NCBI RefSeq assembly: GCF_017833415.1
Contig: NZ_JAFICC010000009.1
Span: forward strand, 1 to 64,000
DNA length: 64,000 nt
DNA from: Flavobacterium sp. 1355
GTDB lineage: Bacteria > Bacteroidota > Bacteroidia > Flavobacteriales > Flavobacteriaceae
Direction of reading: 5' to 3'
Made by a program: the position numbers and the translations under genes. The notes under the pieces were generated by a model. The model did no database searches. It saw only the letters and a program-made list of their open reading frames with translations, and was not told the DNA's origin. Positions 60,258-64,000 of this stretch are shown here, one piece after another; within the stretch, counting starts at the first letter, position 1; the number at the start of each line of letters is the position of its first letter.

Positions 60258-61075
60258 TATTTAAATTGCGATAATGCCTTTTCATTAATACACTTTCGAT
60301 CTGAATCTATTAGCCATCCCCATTTATTAAAATAAGTAATTGCTGAATTCATAAAAATTTTAAACAATCTACTACTTTTATTAGCACCTGAATTATATTC
60401 ATGATATACTGAAACTTTTGGAAAATAAATTGTTTTATATTTTTGATGCATTCTCCTTGACAAATCCCAATCTTCAAAATACATAAAAAAATTATCATCA
60501 TACATCCCCACTTCTTTAATTGCCTCAAGATTTAATAATGTAAAACACCCTGATAAAATAGGTGCATTATAAATCTTGTCTTTAGGGACAAATCTTAACT
60601 CATACTTATTTATAAAATTTTCATAAACTAATGCTGGTCTTTTTAGTTTTCTCATCAAAACACTATAAACAGAAGGAAGTAGTTTAGGCAAATTTTGTAC
60701 CGAACCATCTTCATTAAGTACCTGAGGCATCATCATTCCAATTTTAGTATCTTCATGCATATAATTAACCATAGAATCTATAATTTCTCCTTTAAAATAA
60801 ACATCGGGATTTATGACAAAATGATATTTTGCCTTCTCACACAAAGCCTCTTTTATAGCTATATTATGTGCAGCACCAAAACCAGGATTAGATGGGTTAT
60901 GTATGTATTTGATATTGTCTCCAATTCCTAAAACTTTCAAATCATCAGTTGGAGAGTTATCAACTAAATAAAGTTTCACTTTTAAGCCTGTACTTAAAAA
61001 TGATGTAATTGCTTTTTTTAACATTTCTACATCATTTTTATACATTACAATACAACCAGAAACAGCAAGATTCAT
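60257..61075 (-). CDS. Glycosyltransferase family 2, rhamnosyltransferase-like
   Basis: The 272-residue GT-A protein begins VSGCIVMYKNDVEMLKKAI, then LYLVDNSPTDDL, NPGFGAAHNIAIKEAL and HFVINPDVYFKGE, with NPDV in place of DxD, a pattern typical of WbbL-type rhamnosyltransferases. GMYDDNFFMYFEDWDLSRRMHQ holds the ED base. Because rfbA, rfbC and rfbD lie nearby, a dTDP-rhamnose donor is the natural inference. A TAAATTTG box (61106-61113) lies 31 bp upstream of its ATG in a 69-bp gap. Confidence 0.85.
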   Translation of the reverse strand: MNLAVSGCIVMYKNDVEMLKKAITSFLSTGLKVKLYLVDNSPTDDLKVLGIGDNIKYIHNPSNPGFGAAHNIAIKEALCEKAKYHFVINPDVYFKGEIIDSMVNYMHEDTKIGMMMPQVLNEDGSVQNLPKLLPSVYSVLMRKLKRPALVYENFINKYELRFVPKDKIYNAPILSGCFTLLNLEAIKEVGMYDDNFFMYFEDWDLSRRMHQKYKTIYFPKVSVYHEYNSGANKSSRLFKIFMNSAITYFNKWGWLIDSDRKCINEKALSQFK

Positions 61076-61105
61076 TCTAATAGATTATTTATTATTTCTT
61101 ATTCT

Positions 61106-61113
61106 CAAATTTA
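61106..61113 (-). promoter_or_regulatory. -7 box upstream of the rhamnose-module genes
   Basis: TAAATTTG on the minus strand fits TAnnTTTG and lies 31 bp before the ATG at 61075. No clear -33 box. It may drive the 60257-to-56060 block. Confidence 0.4.
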
Positions 61114-61144
61114 ACATTTATAATTTTAAAAATAATTTGCTTAA

Positions 61145-62236
61145 TTAATTTAAAATTTGAGCAATTTTTTTTGCTGAAGAATCCCAATTAAATAACTTGG
61201 CTGTATCAATAGCATTTTTTTGCAGATAGTTTAGTTTTTCATTATCATTTAATAATATTTCGAGTTCTTTTTGCAAAGCTTTATAGTCCTTTGGAGGAAA
61301 TTTGAGACAGTTTACATCACCAACGGCAAACTCATTGATCCCACCTGAATCACTAGTTATTACACCGCAGCCACAAGCCATGGCTTCTAAAGGAGGTAAT
61401 CCGAAGCCTTCGCTCAAAGATGTTGAAATAAAAATATCTGATTCTAAGTAAACCTTTACAATGTCTTCATCAGATTTAGGTCTTACAATATCAAAATCCT
61501 TAATATTATAATCACTAAGATCATCATGACTAATCAAAACAATTTTATCCACTTTTTCTTTTAATGTGTCTGATATACCGGACCAAGCATCTATAAACGT
61601 TTGTAAACCTTTTAAAGGGTGTTTTCTTGCAACAAGACACAATTGCTTTTTATTTTTTTTTGAAAATTGTTTATTTGAAGTATTAAAAACTACATGATTA
61701 AGTGCAGGATGAACAATAAAAGGTTCTTGTTTGAATTTTAGATTATGCACAGAAAATCTATCATAAGAATAGCGAGAATTAAAGATAAAAGAATAATTAT
61801 ACTTATAAGAAAACTTTGTAAGAACTTTATATATCCAAAGCATAAAGTTTTTCTTAATAATCATTTTATCATTAAAAATATTATAATCATCTGCCTGAAT
61901 AAATCTATATTTTTTTTTCACATTTAGTAAAAAACCAAAAATTGACATAATTGGATCAGAAGTTATTACGTAAGATTTTTTTTCGTACTTATTTAAATAC
62001 AAAAAAGTATTGATAACATTTCTTAATTTTCCAATTTTATTATGTTCAAATTTACCGACTGGCAAAAATTTAATTCGATCATCTACAAAAAAGGTATTAG
62101 TTTCCTCCGAGTTATTTGGATATATTATTTTTACTTCATAATCATTAACTAATATATTTGCTAATTCGAAGAACACTCTGTTTCCTCCACCAGTTTTAAT
62201 TTGAGGTGTAACAAAAATAATTTTTTTCATCTTCAT
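61145..62236 (-). CDS. Glycosyltransferase family 4
   Basis: This GT-B retaining transferase of 363 residues begins KKIIFVTPQIKTGGGNRVFFELANIL (a GGGNR loop) and shows the donor-side E-x7-E pair in SLSEGFGLPPLEAMACGCGVI, with CLVARKHPLKGLQTF at the domain boundary. Two ATG codons lie 6 bp apart at the start (62236 and 62230); either is possible. It is AT-rich, like its neighbours. It lies 16 bp after the EpsG-type gene. The donor is unknown. Confidence 0.88.
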   Translation of the reverse strand: MKMKKIIFVTPQIKTGGGNRVFFELANILVNDYEVKIIYPNNSEETNTFFVDDRIKFLPVGKFEHNKIGKLRNVINTFLYLNKYEKKSYVITSDPIMSIFGFLLNVKKKYRFIQADDYNIFNDKMIIKKNFMLWIYKVLTKFSYKYNYSFIFNSRYSYDRFSVHNLKFKQEPFIVHPALNHVVFNTSNKQFSKKNKKQLCLVARKHPLKGLQTFIDAWSGISDTLKEKVDKIVLISHDDLSDYNIKDFDIVRPKSDEDIVKVYLESDIFISTSLSEGFGLPPLEAMACGCGVITSDSGGINEFAVGDVNCLKFPPKDYKALQKELEILLNDNEKLNYLQKNAIDTAKLFNWDSSAKKIAQILN

Positions 62237-62252
62237 TCAATCAATTAAATCA

Positions 62253-63275
62253 TTATTCTAAGAGGTTAATAAAATAATTATAAGGCACCAGTTTTGCATC
62301 ACTATCTGACAGATTAATTAATAAAAGTAAAATACCATACCCCAAAAATAAAATATAGCCTACAATCTTGGCATTTTTATCAAAAATCTGAATAAATTTC
62401 GGGATTAATAATAGTAGAAAAACATGAAAATAATAGCCTAGTCTCACCATAACCATAAAATCTCTAAAAAAACTTAATAAAAACAGATAAGTAAAAAAGC
62501 CATTTAAATATATTTTAGACTCGCTGGAGAAACTAACAATTTTATTAAAATAAGATAAACACACAAAACCAATCAATAATTTGGATAAAAAACCTATACC
62601 AAGTTGAGCACTCTCATTAGCAGCAGAAACAGCTCCAAAATATACATTATATCCCGGAATCAATCCAAATAGCAATTTTATAGGCAAAACAAATGGTAAA
62701 ATATACGCAGAGCATAATATTAAAAACCACCACTTACCTACATTAACTCTTAGAAAAAAATAAGCTAATATTAAAAATATTGCACTATAATGAAAACAAA
62801 CTGCACAAGCAATACATAAAAGATATCTCTTAAAATCTTTATTTATAATATATCTAATACTAAAGAAAAAGATGGATATTGCAATATATTGTCTTATAAT
62901 ATTAAGACTTTCTATAAAAAATCCGCAGAAAAGTAATATAAAAACTGAGAGAAAGACATCATTTGAAAGTTTTCTGATTCCTGCATAAAAAAGACTAAAC
63001 GTTATTAATGAAGAAATTATAAAAACAAATTGAACATTTAGTCCACTGAAAAAAATAATTAAGTTAATTAGTCTAAATGCTGGTTCTGTTGTAGAATTAG
63101 TTATCGAAGCAAATATAAAAGTATAACTTTCGTAATCAATACCCACAAAGTATCTAAGCCCTGCAAAAAAAGAAACAATCAACAAAGAAATAATCCATAA
63201 AAGCCTATTTTTTGTAATCTTATAAAATAAGGCAAAAATACAGGACAAAAATAATGTAAGTATATATACACCCAT
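62253..63275 (-). CDS. EpsG-family polysaccharide polymerase-like protein
   Basis: This 340-residue integral membrane protein has about ten hydrophobic segments. FFAGLRYFVGIDYESYTFIF near residue 37 is the EpsG signature (G-L-R-x5-D-Y-x3-Y), and a later NIIRQYIAISIFFFSIRYI is the family's conserved RQ-x3 block. EpsG-like proteins are Wzy-type polymerases that join repeat units at the periplasmic face. It overlaps the upstream GT4 gene by one base (TAATG). This is the second polymerase-like gene in the locus. Confidence 0.86.
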   Translation of the reverse strand: MGVYILTLFLSCIFALFYKITKNRLLWIISLLIVSFFAGLRYFVGIDYESYTFIFASITNSTTEPAFRLINLIIFFSGLNVQFVFIISSLITFSLFYAGIRKLSNDVFLSVFILLFCGFFIESLNIIRQYIAISIFFFSIRYIINKDFKRYLLCIACAVCFHYSAIFLILAYFFLRVNVGKWWFLILCSAYILPFVLPIKLLFGLIPGYNVYFGAVSAANESAQLGIGFLSKLLIGFVCLSYFNKIVSFSSESKIYLNGFFTYLFLLSFFRDFMVMVRLGYYFHVFLLLLIPKFIQIFDKNAKIVGYILFLGYGILLLLINLSDSDAKLVPYNYFINLLE

Positions 63276-64000
63276 TATTTCTCAACTAAAGCTTCGTGAA
63301 ATAACTTTAATGTTGAAGAGTACGAAAAATATTTTTCGAAATGCAAAATACTTTCATCATATGTAGTTATCTCGGGATTTAAATTCTCAATCACTTTTTT
63401 ATAAACTTCAGCATCAGATGATGTAATCATTGTAGGGCACTTCTCCGGTTCATATCCAAAAAAAGCCAATTCTGTTCCAATAATTTTTTTTCCATACATA
63501 AGCGCCTCTGCTACCTTAACTTTCATGCCTCCGCCATAAAATAATGGACAAACCACTATATTAGCACGTTCGTAAAAAACTGATAAGTCATCAACACTAT
63601 CATGTATTTCAACATTTTTAGAATTATCAATTAAGGGGCGTAGCTTTTCCATTTCTTTTCCAACGACAATAATTTTGATTTTTGAAGAAAAACTTATTTC
63701 ATCAATAAACCAAGTAATCCCTTGAATATTAGCATAAAAATAGCTTCCAACAAATAAAACTTGAATCTCATTACTGTGACTTATTTGTTCATTACCTTTT
63801 AAGTCTCTTTCAATTCTTTTAAAAGATATAGGAATTTGAATTATTTCTTTTTTATCAGTATAATATTGATTTATAAGTTGTTTATCTTCATTTGTAAGTG
63901 CTATTATTTTATCACACCACTTTGCGGTTAAAAATTCATTAAAAAAGCATGATGGTAGTCTTAAAAAATGAAATAAGCCTCCCGTTTTTATTATTTTTTT
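63275..64000 (-). CDS. Glycosyltransferase family 4, 5' end cut by the window edge
   Basis: The frame stays open from the stop at 63275 to the last base of the window, giving about 241 residues, so the gene continues beyond 64000. The internal ATG at 63652 is not the start, because the conserved VLFVGSYFYANIQGITWF block (beginning of the donor domain) lies before it. The rest shows KIIVVGKEMEKL, VVCPLFYGGGMKVKVAEALMYGKKIIG and a C-terminal helix, all typical of GT4 transferases. Its start is not visible. It is coupled to the EpsG-type gene (TAATG). Confidence 0.88.
   Translation of the reverse strand, partial: KKIIKTGGLFHFLRLPSCFFNEFLTAKWCDKIIALTNEDKQLINQYYTDKKEIIQIPISFKRIERDLKGNEQISHSNEIQVLFVGSYFYANIQGITWFIDEISFSSKIKIIVVGKEMEKLRPLIDNSKNVEIHDSVDDLSVFYERANIVVCPLFYGGGMKVKVAEALMYGKKIIGTELAFFGYEPEKCPTMITSSDAEVYKKVIENLNPEITTYDESILHFEKYFSYSSTLKLFHEALVEK

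Larger units (their letters stand above)
21663..64000 (-). other. Polysaccharide biosynthesis locus (continues past the right edge)
   Basis: All genes from 21663 to the end of the window are on the minus strand with small gaps or overlaps, and almost all belong to glycan assembly. The set comprises two priming transferases, about twenty glycosyltransferases, an ABC exporter, two polymerase/ligase-like proteins, O-acylation enzymes, and nucleotide-sugar pathways for a nonulosonic acid, UDP-ManNAc, an amino-dideoxy sugar and dTDP-rhamnose. Together these indicate a surface glycan such as O-antigen or capsule. AT-rich stretches around 44-51 kb and 61-64 kb suggest parts of different origin. Confidence 0.9.

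Noticed and set aside
63275..63652. 125-residue ORF as a complete gene at the right edge
   Set aside because: The same frame remains open to base 64000 and the upstream part encodes the conserved donor-domain start, so this is the 3' part of a longer GT4 gene.

Overview
The window looks like a chromosomal segment of an AT-rich member of the Bacteroidota, most likely Flavobacterium or a close relative. The reasons are promoters of the TAnnTTTG type, weak Shine-Dalgarno sequences, a PorV/PorQ-family outer-membrane protein, an Lnb-type (DUF4105) periplasmic protein, and short palindromic repeats in the intergenic DNA. The genus call is inference from protein style; no search could be run.

Region 1 (1-600) holds two tRNA-Thr(UGU) genes, each with its own promoter and hairpin terminator, which look like a tandem duplication. 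Left of them is a gene-free stretch that may encode a small RNA. Region 2 (about 590-21,660) is housekeeping: manA, bcp, queD, idi, a periplasmic msrB-msrA pair behind a palindromic promoter, a secreted Xaa-Pro peptidase, a quinone-reductase-like enzyme, a COG2509 flavoprotein, recQ, kdsD-tatC and an AhpD-like protein, lptB, a GH25 lysozyme, pssA, the PorV/PorQ-like protein and the Lnb-like protein. Several small proteins here are unrecognised. Dispersed-repeat-like palindromes sit in the gaps.

Region 3 (21,663-64,000, open at the right edge) is a polysaccharide biosynthesis locus of more than 42 kb, entirely on the minus strand. Gaps are small and many genes overlap by 1 or 4 nt. It contains about twenty glycosyltransferases or transferase-like proteins and two unrelated priming phosphoglycosyl transferases (a WbaP/WcaJ-type enzyme at 21,663 and a WecA/MraY-type enzyme at 56,060). 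It also has two polymerase/ligase-like membrane proteins (Wzy_C type at 23,115 and EpsG type at 62,253) and an ABC exporter with a Wzt-like carbohydrate-binding tail (50,010-52,199). No Wzx flippase is visible.

Sugar-nucleotide supply in region 3 includes neuA-neuB-neuC for a nonulosonic acid, wecB (UDP-ManNAc), a WbpM/PglF-type 4,6-dehydratase with a DegT aminotransferase, and rfbA, rfbC and rfbD for dTDP-rhamnose. rfbB is absent from the window. Modification enzymes include an MBOAT O-acyltransferase with an SGNH-like partner and a hexapeptide acetyltransferase. The simplest reading is a locus for a large surface glycan (O-antigen or capsule) carrying rhamnose, amino-deoxy sugars and a sialic- or legionaminic-type acid. 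A terminator near 52,320 and promoter-like sites at 23,090, 54,375 and 61,106 suggest several transcription units.

No mobile element, prophage, CRISPR array or defence system was found. The most unusual items are the dual-priming, dual-polymerase glycan locus, the ambiguous nonulosonic-acid pathway, three divergent transferase-like proteins, and the duplicated tRNA-Thr cassette whose second copy has an acceptor-stem mismatch.
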